Positions 32,988 to 41,210 of a stretch of 48,733 nt of DNA are shown here, one piece after another. Every line of letters starts with the position of its first letter. Positions within the stretch are counted from its first letter, which is position 1. The notes below the pieces were generated by a model. That model ran no database searches and had not been told where the DNA came from. It was given only the letters and a program-made list of their open reading frames with translations. Origin of the DNA: an uncultured Verrucomicrobia subdivision 3 bacterium (lineage in GTDB: Bacteria > Verrucomicrobiota > Verrucomicrobiia > Limisphaerales > UBA8199); contig CAIWJG010000783.1 of NCBI GenBank assembly GCA_903912925.1, positions 1-48,733 of the forward strand, in the 5' to 3' direction. The position numbers and the translations under genes are program-made.

Positions 32988-35495
32988 ATGAAACAAAACA
33001 CACTACTCTCCGCCCTCGGCCTGGTGCTGGGAGTGGGCTTCGCCCTCTCAACGAGAGCGGAAATCCAAACCACCGGCGCGCCCGGCGCACCCAGTGCCAC
33101 CACCACCATCAGCGGCAAACAACTGCCTGCGCCCGACCCGAAATTCGGCGGCGTGATCAAGGACGGCGCCCTGCAGTCGAAAGCATGGTGGGCGCCGCGC
33201 ATCGTGCCGCCCAAGCAGGCGCCCAACATCCTGCTCATCATGACCGACGACTCAGGCTTCGGCGTGCCGAGCACCTTTGGCGGCGTCATCCCAACCCCGG
33301 CGATGGACCGGCTCGCGAAGACCGGGTTGCGCTACAACAACATTCACTCCACCGCGCTCTGCTCGCCGACGCGCGCCGCGCTGATTACCGGGCGCAACCA
33401 CCACTCGGCCGGCTTCGGCGTGATCTCCGAGCAGTCCACCGGCTTCCCGGGTTACAACAGCATCATCGCCAAGGACAAGACCACCATCGGCCGCATCCTC
33501 AAGGACAACGGCTACGTCACTTCCTGGTTCGGCAAGGATCACAACACGCCCGCCTTTGAGGCTAGCGCGATCGGGCCGTTCGAGCGGTGGCCGACCGGCA
33601 TGGGCTTCGAGTATTTCTACGGCTTCGTCGGCGGCGACGCCAACCAGTGGGAGCCGAACCTATTCCGCAATACCACCCAGATCTATCCCTTCCAGGGCAA
33701 GCCCGGCTGGAACCTGGTCACCGCGATGGCCGACGATGCCATTGATTACCTCAACCGGGTCAATCAGATCGATCCCAGCAAGCCGTTCTTCGTCCATTAC
33801 GTTCCCGGCGCCACGCACGCGCCGCATCACCCGACCAAGGAATGGGTGGACAAGATCAGCGCCATGCACCTGTTCGACGATGGCTGGAACAAGCTGCGCG
33901 AGCGAATTTTTGAGAACCAGAAGCGCCTGGGGGTGATTCCGGCGAACACCCGACTCGAGCCCTGGCCGACGAATGTCATCAAGAACTGGGAGGATTGCAC
34001 GCCCGAGGAGAAGAAGCTGTTCATCAAGCAGGTCGAGGTCTTTGCCGCCTTTGAGGCTTACAACGACCACGAGATTGGCCGTGTCATCCAGGCCGTCGAG
34101 GACATAGGCAAACTCGACAACACACTCATCCTCTACATCAACGGCGACAACGGCACCAGCGCCGAGGGCGGCCCGGTTGGCACCCCCAACGAAGTCGCGT
34201 TCTTCAACGGCGTCGCCGTCCCCGTCGAACTCCAGATGAAATGGTATGACGTCTGGGGCACGGAACAAACCTACAACCACATGTCGGCGGGCTGGAGCTG
34301 GGCCTTTGACACGCCCTTCACCTGGTTCAAGCAGAACGCCTCGCGGCTCGGCGGCATCCGTCAGTGCATGGCCGTCTCCTGGCCCGGCCACATCAAGGAT
34401 CAGGGCGCCCTCCGCGAGCAGTTCTGCCACGTCATTGATGTCGTGCCCACCCTCCTGGAGGTCTGCGGCATCCAGCAGCCCGAATACGTGGATGGCATTA
34501 AGCAAAGCCCCATTGAAGGCACCAGTTTCGCCTATACCTTCGACGAGAAGAACGCCAAGGCAGCGTCCCGCCACAAGACCCAGTATTTCGAGATGATGGG
34601 CCAGTGGGCGCTCTATCACGAAGGCTGGCTGCTGAGCACCAAGGTGAACCGCGCGCCGTGGGAGGCGTTCGGCGCCGCCAACACCGACCCGCTCAACAAC
34701 CAGGTGCTCCAACTCTATAACCTGGCCGAGGACTTCAGCCAATCCCAGGACATCGCCGACCAGCATCCGGCCAAGGTGAAAGAGCTGAAGAAGATGTTCA
34801 TCGAGGAAGGGAAGAAATATCAGGTCTTCCCGATGGACGCCTCGGTCGCGGCCCGCATCGTGGCCCCGCGCCCGAACATCACCGCCGGCCGCACCGAGTT
34901 CGTGTACACGCACCCCATGACCGGCCTGCCGCAGGGCGATTCACCATTCCTGCTCGACAGTTCCTACACCATCACCGCGGACATCGAAGTGCCGGACGGC
35001 GGCGCCGAGGGTGTGATGGTGACCTCGGGCGGGCGCTTCGCCGGCTACGGCTTCTACCTGCTCAAGGGCAAGCCGGTGTTCCTCTGGAACCTGCTCGACT
35101 TGAAACGCGTCAAGTGGGAAGGCCCCGAGGCACTCGCACCCGGCAAGCACAGGGTGGAGTTCGACTTCAAGTACGAGGGTCTCGGCGTCGCCACGCTCGC
35201 GTTCAACAACATGAGCGGTCTCGGCCGACCCGGCACCGGCACGCTCAAGGTGGATGGCAAAGAAGTCGCCACGCAGAAGATGGAGAAGACCCTGCCTATG
35301 ATCCTCCAATGGGACGAGAGCTTCGACATCGGCTCCGACACCCTGACCGGCGTCAACGATGAGGACTACAAGCCTCCGTTCCCCCTCACCGCCAAACTCA
35401 ACAAGCTGACGATTAAAGTGGACCGCCCGCAATTGTCGCCCGAGGACATCAAGAAGCTCGAAGCGGGCATGCAGCAGGCGGCGGATGCGAAGTAA
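32988..35495 (+). CDS. Type I (FGly) arylsulfatase, exported
   Basis: The 835-residue protein has a signal peptide (ending STRAE) and a type I sulfatase domain. Metal ligands are in ILLIMTDDSGFG (about 81-92), and the active-site C-x-P-x-R is ALCSPTRAALITGR with Cys125, which must be turned into formylglycine by a maturase. The sequence HYVPGATHAPHHP carries further active-site residues, and 'ILYINGDNGTSAEGG' the late metal ligands. Residues from about 640 form a beta-rich extra domain. It hydrolyses sulfate esters outside or in the periplasm. No maturase gene is in the window. It follows the FadL-like gene and precedes a DUF1254 lipoprotein. Confidence 0.93.
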   Translation: MKQNTLLSALGLVLGVGFALSTRAEIQTTGAPGAPSATTTISGKQLPAPDPKFGGVIKDGALQSKAWWAPRIVPPKQAPNILLIMTDDSGFGVPSTFGGVIPTPAMDRLAKTGLRYNNIHSTALCSPTRAALITGRNHHSAGFGVISEQSTGFPGYNSIIAKDKTTIGRILKDNGYVTSWFGKDHNTPAFEASAIGPFERWPTGMGFEYFYGFVGGDANQWEPNLFRNTTQIYPFQGKPGWNLVTAMADDAIDYLNRVNQIDPSKPFFVHYVPGATHAPHHPTKEWVDKISAMHLFDDGWNKLRERIFENQKRLGVIPANTRLEPWPTNVIKNWEDCTPEEKKLFIKQVEVFAAFEAYNDHEIGRVIQAVEDIGKLDNTLILYINGDNGTSAEGGPVGTPNEVAFFNGVAVPVELQMKWYDVWGTEQTYNHMSAGWSWAFDTPFTWFKQNASRLGGIRQCMAVSWPGHIKDQGALREQFCHVIDVVPTLLEVCGIQQPEYVDGIKQSPIEGTSFAYTFDEKNAKAASRHKTQYFEMMGQWALYHEGWLLSTKVNRAPWEAFGAANTDPLNNQVLQLYNLAEDFSQSQDIADQHPAKVKELKKMFIEEGKKYQVFPMDASVAARIVAPRPNITAGRTEFVYTHPMTGLPQGDSPFLLDSSYTITADIEVPDGGAEGVMVTSGGRFAGYGFYLLKGKPVFLWNLLDLKRVKWEGPEALAPGKHRVEFDFKYEGLGVATLAFNNMSGLGRPGTGTLKVDGKEVATQKMEKTLPMILQWDESFDIGSDTLTGVNDEDYKPPFPLTAKLNKLTIKVDRPQLSPEDIKKLEAGMQQAADAK

Positions 35496-35515
35496 GTCGT
35501 TTCATTCGTGAACCA

Positions 35516-35545
35516 CGCGGGCCGCTCCCAGAGGAGCGGCCCGCG
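35516..35545 (+). terminator. 13-bp GC-rich hairpin after the sulfatase gene
   Basis: CGCGGGCCGCTCC (35516-35528), loop CAGA, GGAGCGGCCCGCG (35533-35545): a perfect 13-bp stem 21 bp after the stop. The following bases are AATTTA rather than a T run, so it may act as an attenuator, an RNA 3'-end protector or a processing site. Confidence 0.55.
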
Positions 35546-35579
35546 AATTTACCGGCGAAACAGAAATATCAAACTGGAA

Positions 35580-37133
35580 ATGAACACAAACATAAAAACG
35601 GACAAAAACAAGGTGGTCGCAGGCACAATGGCCTGCGCCCTGGGCCTGACACTACTGATCACGGGTTGCGCCACCGGGAACCAAGCCAGTTCCCAATCGG
35701 CCAACTACAAGATGACCACGGCTTTTGCACCCGGGGTCGCGGTGCCGGACAAGGTGGAGACCTCCATCGGCACGCTGAATCTGAACTACGGGTATCCCGA
35801 TGATGCGACCACCCGGAAAATCTATGACAATCTGGATGCGTCGCGGGCGCTGCAGGCTTACTTGCTGGCGATCCCGATTGTAAACCAGGCCGGCATGCGC
35901 GATTCGTTGCGCAAATTCGGACCCGACAACCAGACGGACGTCATCTGGGAAAACCTGGTGGATTCCAAAACCGTGGAGCTGACGGCAAACGACAACACCA
36001 TCTACAGCTTCATCTGGATCGACACTCATAAAGGGCCGCTGGTCCTCGAGGTTCCTCCCATGATCCTGGGGGCCATTGATGATTTTTGGTATAAATGGGT
36101 GGCCGACATCGGCATCACCGGTGCCGACAGGGGCAAGGGCGGCAAGTATCTGATCCTGCCCCCCGGCTATACTAACAACGTGCCCGAAGGCTATTTCGTG
36201 GTGCGCCCGAGCACCTACGGCAACTGGATGCCCTTCCGTTCCTTTCTCGTGGAAGGTTCGACCAATCCCGGGGTCGAGGCTGTCAAAAAATATCTAAAGA
36301 TCTATCAGCTTTCAGACGGAGCCGATTCCTCTGCGGTCAAGCTCGTCAATGCCTCGGGTATTCCTTCGAACTTTGTCCCCCCCGGTGACTACGCTTTCTG
36401 GAATCTCTTGAACGAGGTCATCCAGGAGGAACCTAGCACGGGAAGCGATCCCACCACGCTGGGCCTCTTTGCCTCGATCGGTATCGAGAAGGGCAAGCCC
36501 TTCAATCCCGATGCCCGGATGAAGAAGATTCTCGCGGACACCGCGAACATCGGTGCCGTGACCGCGCGGACCCTCGCCTACCGAATTCGTGGCCAAGACG
36601 CCTACTTCTATCCGAACAGCCCGTGGCGTCTGCCCTTCTTCGGCGGCTACAAGTTTGAGAAGGCGCCGGGCGTGGCCAATCTGGATGGTGCCGCTTTCTT
36701 CTACTACTTCGCCACCGGCGTCACCCCGGCCATGGCGGAGAAAATGGTTGGCAAAGGCTCGCAGTACCCCTGGTGTGCGCAGGACTCGAATGGCAATCCT
36801 TTCGAGGGGGGAAAGAATTATAAGCTACGCCTGCCACCGAATATTCCCGTGAAGGACTTCTGGTCCGTGATCGTGTATGACAACCAAACCCGATCCATGG
36901 TTCAGACCGACCAGAAGTCGCCGGGCGTAAGCAGCCAGAACAAGGATCTCCAAGTCAACGCCGATGGCTCGGTGGATGTCTGGTTCGGTCCCAAAGCTCC
37001 GGCAGGGAAAGAAAGCAATTGGGTGCAGACTATTCCGGGCAAAGGCTGGTTCATGATCCTGCGCCTCTATGGCCCGCTCGACCCGTGGTTCAACCAGACC
37101 TGGCGGCCTGGGGAGATCGAGTTGGTGAAGTGA
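35580..37133 (+). CDS. DUF1254/DUF1214 lipoprotein
   Basis: ATG 35580 gives 517 residues and a lipoprotein signal (GLTLLITGC); an open frame further upstream crosses the hairpin and is rejected. The N-terminal half is DUF1254-like (YGYPDDATTRKIYDNLDASR, AYLLAIPIVNQAG, DTHKGPLVLEVPP), the C-terminal half DUF1214-like (YKLRLPPNIPVKDFWSVIVY, RSMVQTDQKSPG, FMILRLYGPLDPWF). The two domains are usually found together in exported proteins of unknown activity. It is the longest of three family members in the window (others at 45474 and 47855). The hairpin before it separates it from the sulfatase. Confidence 0.88.
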   Translation: MNTNIKTDKNKVVAGTMACALGLTLLITGCATGNQASSQSANYKMTTAFAPGVAVPDKVETSIGTLNLNYGYPDDATTRKIYDNLDASRALQAYLLAIPIVNQAGMRDSLRKFGPDNQTDVIWENLVDSKTVELTANDNTIYSFIWIDTHKGPLVLEVPPMILGAIDDFWYKWVADIGITGADRGKGGKYLILPPGYTNNVPEGYFVVRPSTYGNWMPFRSFLVEGSTNPGVEAVKKYLKIYQLSDGADSSAVKLVNASGIPSNFVPPGDYAFWNLLNEVIQEEPSTGSDPTTLGLFASIGIEKGKPFNPDARMKKILADTANIGAVTARTLAYRIRGQDAYFYPNSPWRLPFFGGYKFEKAPGVANLDGAAFFYYFATGVTPAMAEKMVGKGSQYPWCAQDSNGNPFEGGKNYKLRLPPNIPVKDFWSVIVYDNQTRSMVQTDQKSPGVSSQNKDLQVNADGSVDVWFGPKAPAGKESNWVQTIPGKGWFMILRLYGPLDPWFNQTWRPGEIELVK

Positions 37134-37141
37134 GGCTAGTT

Positions 37142-37636
37142 ATGCCACAAGAACTTCAAATCATCCGCGCCAGTGAATTCATCCGGTTTAGCGCGCAAGG
37201 TCATTTCGACCTGGCGGCCAGCAAGGAAGCCCTGGCGGAGCTGGCCGGCGTGTGTCGGAAACGGGGCATCGCCCACGCGATGATGGATTTGCGGGCTTTG
37301 CACCCGGGTCCGAAGCCCGTGTTTAGCCCCGCTGACTTGGCTGAACTCGTGGGCACGTTTCGCGAAGTTGGCTTCACTCAGCAGGAGCGCCTGGCGGTTC
37401 TTTACGGTTCCGACCCCCACCACCGAGCCCGGCTGTTTGCGTTCTTGAGTACCATGCACGGCTACGCCGTTCGGGCTTTTGGCGACTTCGAGGAGGCGCT
37501 GCTCTGGCTTTCCAGCGGCCAGGAAACTGAACCCGGGCACCGGCGAACCCCCGGGGAGAAATCGGTGCCCGTGCGCTTCCCGAAGCGCGAGGCACGGCGC
37601 GTGAGGCGGTCTGCTCGCTCGCGGGCGAAGAAGTAA
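37142..37636 (+). CDS. STAS-like protein with basic tail
   Basis: From ATG 37142 (MPQELQIIRASEFIRFSAQG) the product has 164 residues. The core resembles a STAS/SpoIIAA fold: FSAQGHFDLAASKEALAELA, AHAMMDLRALHPGPKPVFSP, ERLAVLYGSDPHHRARLFAF and VRAFGDFEEALLWLSSG. The C-terminal 30 residues are strongly basic (KREARRVRRSARSRAKK), which could bind nucleic acid or another acidic partner. The stop of the DUF1254 gene lies eight bases upstream, so it is likely translated with it. It is convergent with the sigma-54 activator gene. Confidence 0.7.
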   Translation: MPQELQIIRASEFIRFSAQGHFDLAASKEALAELAGVCRKRGIAHAMMDLRALHPGPKPVFSPADLAELVGTFREVGFTQQERLAVLYGSDPHHRARLFAFLSTMHGYAVRAFGDFEEALLWLSSGQETEPGHRRTPGEKSVPVRFPKREARRVRRSARSRAKK

Positions 37637-37941
37637 CGCAGCCTTTAGAGCGAGTCCAATTCGCGCCAGCGCACGTTTCTTGTTGGGGCCCCCGACTCCT
37701 GCCCTGATTTGACCCCAGTTACCAGGAACAAGGGTCGGGGCGCTTTGCAGCAACGGTAGTGCTACGGTAGTGCTACGGTAGCGCTACGGTAGTGCAACAG
37801 TAGTGCAGGGGGGGCACTCTCCCAGAACAACCCACCCGTTGGCAGCGCGGTTTCCCACCATATTGTCCGCTTTATGGACACTTGCTGAGAAATGGATGTT
37901 TAATCTTAACGGATCAGTAGCGCCGAACCTTGGCTGCCCCT
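37637..37941. other. Convergent spacer
   Basis: No gene is seen between the STAS-like gene and the 3' end of the activator gene. The spacer contains the 11-bp tandem array described below and, before it, a weak inverted pair CCCCGAC (37690-37696) with GTCGGGG (37734-37740, in ...GGTCGGGG). Confidence 0.6.
37753..37807. repeat. Five tandem 11-bp repeats
   Basis: The unit ACGGTAGTGCT is repeated at 37753, 37764, 37775, 37786 and 37797 with one or two base changes in the last three. The unit is about one helical turn. It could be a protein-binding array or a simple slippage product; the setting between converging genes gives no clue. Confidence 0.9.
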
Positions 37942-39939
37942 TCAGCCTGCTTGCTCCCTCGCGCGCCCGATGGGGATCCCCAGCTTCTTCATACGCGAGT
38001 AGAGGGTGCTGGGGTTGAGACCCAGTTTGCTCGCCGCGCCAGCCGGGCCTTTGATCTTCCAGTCGGTTGCGTGGCAGATGCGGAGGATGTGTGCCCGCTC
38101 AAGCGCTTGCAGCGTGTCACTTTCCCAGGCATCAGCGGCGGGGTCGGTCCGGGCGTGGCGCTCGCGAGTTTTGGCCGGGGCAGCCGAACTCAACTGGATG
38201 GCTTCCAGCCTCAGCGATGTTCCGGGAGACAGGATGATCGCGCGCTCGAGGACGTTTTCCAGTTCGCGCACGTTGCCGGGCCAGCCATAAGCGGTCAACC
38301 GGTCCAGAATGACGTGGGGGATCCGTTCGATGTTTCGTCCGAGTTGGCGGGCCTTGCGGGTGACCAGGTAGGCGGCGAGCAGTGGGATGTCTTCCCGGCG
38401 TTCGCGCAGTGGCGGCAGGTGAATCGGAAAGACGGACATGCGATGGTAAAGGTCACTGCGAAAGCGACCGTCGCGCACGGCCTGTTCCAGGTCGCGGTTG
38501 CTGGCGGCGATGACGCGCACGTTGGTCCGCAGTGGCCGGTCGCCGCCGACTCGTTCAAACTCACCCGACTGGAGCACGCGCAACATCTTGGCCTGGGTTT
38601 CGAGCGGCAGCTCGCCCACCTCATCCAGGAAGAGCGTGCCGCCGTCGGCTTGTTCGAACCGGCCCACGCGGCGCGCGATGGCACCGGTGAAGGCGCCTTT
38701 CTCGTGGCCGAACAATTCGCTTTCCACCAGGGTCGCCGGCAAGGCGGCGCAATTGACGGCAATGAACAGGCGCTGCTTGCGGTCGCTGTGCTGGTGGATG
38801 GCGCGGGCGACCAGTTCCTTGCCCGTGCCAGTCTCGCCGCTGACCAGGACCGTGGAGGATGTGCCGGCCACCAGTTCCACCTGTTCGAGCACGCGGGCCA
38901 GGGGCGCGCTGCGGCCGATGATGTCGGCGTGCGTGACTCCCCGATCGACCTCTTCCCGGAGAAACAGATTCTCAGATTGCAGTTGCGCTTTCAACTGCCG
39001 CAGCTCTTCCAGGGATTTGCGTAGCGCGTCCTCTGTTTCCATTTGCTCGGTGATGTCAACGCTGTCGCCGAGCCAATGGACATGTTTCCCGTCGCGTTCT
39101 TCTCCCAGGGAGATGGCGCGACTCTTTATCCACCGCCAGCCGCCACGCCCGTCGGACAGACGATAGACCGATCTGAACGGCTCACCTGTAGGCAGCGAAC
39201 GTTCCACACTTTCCTGGTAGGCCCGGGTGTCATCGGGATGCATCATGGCGATCACATCATTAAGGGTCCTCGGAGCGCTGGCTGGCAACAACCCGATCTT
39301 AGCCTCGGGTGCGGCGTTTCCGAGATATTCCATTTCGAGCCCATCTTCAGTCAAGCGGATCTCGCCCAGCACGGAAAATGCGTTTGCGGCTAGCTTCCAC
39401 AGCCTATCTTGCTCGGACTTGACTTCGAAGCGGGAGCCTTCCAGGTCCCGCAGCGACTGGCGCAGTGAAGCCTCGGCTTCTCGCTGCGGCGTGAGATCGC
39501 GGTTGGTGAAAACCCAGCCGACATGTTTGCCGTCGCAGATTTGCACCGATACGGCCCGCCCCTCGATCCAGCGCCAGCCGCCATGGCCGTCGGGCAGGCG
39601 ATAATTCATGTCAAACGGTTCGCCGGCAGCCAGCGAACGTTGCACAGCTTCCTCTGAGGCTTGGCGATCATCCGGGTGCATCATTTTCAGAGCAGCCTCA
39701 ATGCTCTTGGGAAAAGTGCTTGGCGCCAGTCCGAGTCTCGGCTCGGGAGGGAGGTCCCCGAGAATCGTCAGGGCTATCCCGCTGCCGGTGACGCGGGCTT
39801 CGCCCAACACAATGAAGGGGTTGGACGCCAGCTTCCAGAGCTTGTCGTGGGCGGACGGCAGTTCAGCGCGGGCGGCTTTCGACTTCCGCATCAGAGCTCG
39901 CACCTTCTTCTCCATTTCCTGTGGGAGTCTCGCATTCAT
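37942..39939 (-). CDS. Sigma-54-dependent activator with two PAS domains
   Basis: ATG 39939 ([20 protein letters not shown]) with TGGAGG 11 bases before it gives 665 residues; TTG 39981 lacks support. Two tandem PAS domains (about 35-150 and 178-300) are similar to each other ([16 protein letters not shown] and [16 protein letters not shown]). The AAA+ domain carries GETGTGKE (Walker A, 368-375), GAFTGA (415-420, the sigma-54 contact loop) and LFLDEVGE (Walker B). The C-terminus is a Fis-type helix-turn-helix ([21 protein letters not shown], broken here by its turn). The PAS pair should sense a ligand or redox state and switch on sigma-54 promoters. Divergent and 198 bp away is a STAS gene with such a promoter. 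Confidence 0.93.
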   Translation of the reverse strand: MNARLPQEMEKKVRALMRKSKAARAELPSAHDKLWKLASNPFIVLGEARVTGSGIALTILGDLPPEPRLGLAPSTFPKSIEAALKMMHPDDRQASEEAVQRSLAAGEPFDMNYRLPDGHGGWRWIEGRAVSVQICDGKHVGWVFTNRDLTPQREAEASLRQSLRDLEGSRFEVKSEQDRLWKLAANAFSVLGEIRLTEDGLEMEYLGNAAPEAKIGLLPASAPRTLNDVIAMMHPDDTRAYQESVERSLPTGEPFRSVYRLSDGRGGWRWIKSRAISLGEERDGKHVHWLGDSVDITEQMETEDALRKSLEELRQLKAQLQSENLFLREEVDRGVTHADIIGRSAPLARVLEQVELVAGTSSTVLVSGETGTGKELVARAIHQHSDRKQRLFIAVNCAALPATLVESELFGHEKGAFTGAIARRVGRFEQADGGTLFLDEVGELPLETQAKMLRVLQSGEFERVGGDRPLRTNVRVIAASNRDLEQAVRDGRFRSDLYHRMSVFPIHLPPLRERREDIPLLAAYLVTRKARQLGRNIERIPHVILDRLTAYGWPGNVRELENVLERAIILSPGTSLRLEAIQLSSAAPAKTRERHARTDPAADAWESDTLQALERAHILRICHATDWKIKGPAGAASKLGLNPSTLYSRMKKLGIPIGRAREQAG

Positions 39940-40107
39940 AGAATCTAAAACCTCCAGTCGAAATACCGACCGGTCGGCCAATCAACTCGGAAAAGGTCGA
40001 AATGTCAACCGGCAATCTTCCTGTGCTGAGCAAGCGCAGACGAACTTGTGCTGTTTCTCAGGCAGTATCAATGACTTAAGCCCTGGCCGCCCATTCGCTC
40101 CGGATTC

Positions 40108-40123
40108 TGGCACACGACTAGCA
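40108..40123 (+). promoter_or_regulatory. Sigma-54 (-24/-12) promoter
   Basis: TGGCAC (40108-40113), five bases, TAGCA (40119-40123) matches TGGCAC-N5-TTGCA at 10 of 11 defined positions, with GG and GC in the right spacing. The expected start site is near 40133, only about five bases before the ATG at 40138. The activator gene is divergent on the other side, so it is the natural regulator. Confidence 0.75.
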
Positions 40124-40137
40124 ATACCGTCGGTCAG

Positions 40138-40392
40138 ATGATCCGAATCACCACTCAGAAGGAGAAGAACGGCACGGTCGTGACCATTGACGGTCAGTTG
40201 GCGGATTCAGATCTGCGCGAGATCCAGCGGGCCCGCAATTCAACGAAGGGCACGGTGGATTTGAATCTCCGGGGACTAGATGCATGTGCGGTTGGTGGAG
40301 TCCGGATCCTGCGAGAGTGGCTGGATGCGGGAGCGCGGCTTCAGTCTGCCACCCCCTTCCTGGAGATGATCTTGAAAGAACCGTCGTCCTAA
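40138..40392 (+). CDS. Small STAS-type protein under a sigma-54 promoter
   Basis: The 84-residue product (MIRITTQKEKNGTVVTIDGQ ... LADSDLREIQRARNSTKGTV ... DLNLRGLDACAVGGVRILRE) has the strand-helix pattern of a short STAS domain such as anti-anti-sigma factors. A conserved serine for phosphorylation is not clear. The transcript expected from the promoter at 40108 would begin about five bases before this ATG, so translation may be leaderless. It precedes an exported protein gene by 75 bp and may be its operon leader. Confidence 0.6.
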   Translation: MIRITTQKEKNGTVVTIDGQLADSDLREIQRARNSTKGTVDLNLRGLDACAVGGVRILREWLDAGARLQSATPFLEMILKEPSS

Positions 40393-40467
40393 AGCGCCAG
40401 CAGCCAGACAACCAAATCAGTAAACAGTGATCAGCCAACAGTAAAACACCGTGACAAAAGACATAAT

Positions 40468-41184
40468 ATGAAAAACAACCAACGCCTCACATTTGCTAAG
40501 CAGACCTGTCTAACCCTCCTCCTGGCGACGCTCGCGCTGCCAACCCTCGCCCAACAACCTACCGCAGCGGAGCGCACCGCCATGCTCAAGGCCACCCTGG
40601 CCGCCAGCCAGGCGGTTCTTCGTCAATACGAGTGGATCGAAACCACCGTGGTCAGCCTCAAGGGCGACGAGAAGTCACGGAAGCAAGAGCGGTGCTACTA
40701 CGGTGCCGACGGGGGCCTGCAGAAGATCGAGATAAGCGGCACGCCGGAGCCGGAGAAGAAGCGCGGCTTGCGCGGACGGATCGCCGAGAAGAAGCAGGGG
40801 GAGATGACCGACTACATGAAGAGCACCGTCGCCTTGGTGAAGACTTACGTGCCGCCCAGTCCGGCGAAGATTCAGGCCGCCAAGGAGGCCGGCAAGGTTT
40901 CCATCGAGGTGCTGGATCCCGGCAAACGCGCCCGACTCAACTTCCGGGACTATGAGAAGCCGGGCGACAATCTTGGCGTGGAAGTGGACCTGACGAACAA
41001 TCGCCCCTTGGGGCTGAAGGTTTCCACCTACCTGGACGATGCCAAGGATGCCGTGACGCTGGACGTGCGCATGGGCCAGTTGAACGATGGCACCACTTAT
41101 CCTTCGGATGTCGCGCTTGTTGCCAAGGCAAAGAACCTAACGGTCACGGTGAAAAACAGCGGCTACCGGAAGGCGACGCAGTAA
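40468..41184 (+). CDS. Exported protein, unknown function
   Basis: The 238-residue product has a signal peptide (FAKQTCLTLLLATLALPTLA-QQ). The mature part starts with a helix (AAERTAMLKATLAASQAVLR) and continues as mixed beta strands (QYEWIETTVVSLKGDEKSRK; LDPGKRARLNFRDYEKPGDN; LGVEVDLTNNRPLGLKVSTY). The alternating pattern and the 'VDLTNNRPLGLKVSTY' segment recall periplasmic chaperone-like or LolA-like barrels, but I cannot assign a family. It is followed after 26 bp by the Ser/Gln-rich protein gene and may be its partner. Confidence 0.65.
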   Translation: MKNNQRLTFAKQTCLTLLLATLALPTLAQQPTAAERTAMLKATLAASQAVLRQYEWIETTVVSLKGDEKSRKQERCYYGADGGLQKIEISGTPEPEKKRGLRGRIAEKKQGEMTDYMKSTVALVKTYVPPSPAKIQAAKEAGKVSIEVLDPGKRARLNFRDYEKPGDNLGVEVDLTNNRPLGLKVSTYLDDAKDAVTLDVRMGQLNDGTTYPSDVALVAKAKNLTVTVKNSGYRKATQ

Positions 41185-41210
41185 CCGGCCATCGAACAGA
41201 AATCTCCGCC

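Noticed and set aside
33660..34913. 417-codon minus-strand frame under the sulfatase gene
   Set aside because: Antisense of a well-supported sulfatase; composition is that of shadow translation.
37753..37807. CRISPR or iteron origin
   Set aside because: Units are 11 bp with no spacers; no replication initiator gene is nearby.
37930..39024. 364-codon plus-strand frame across the activator gene
   Set aside because: Antisense of the PAS/AAA+ gene, which has all family motifs on the other strand.
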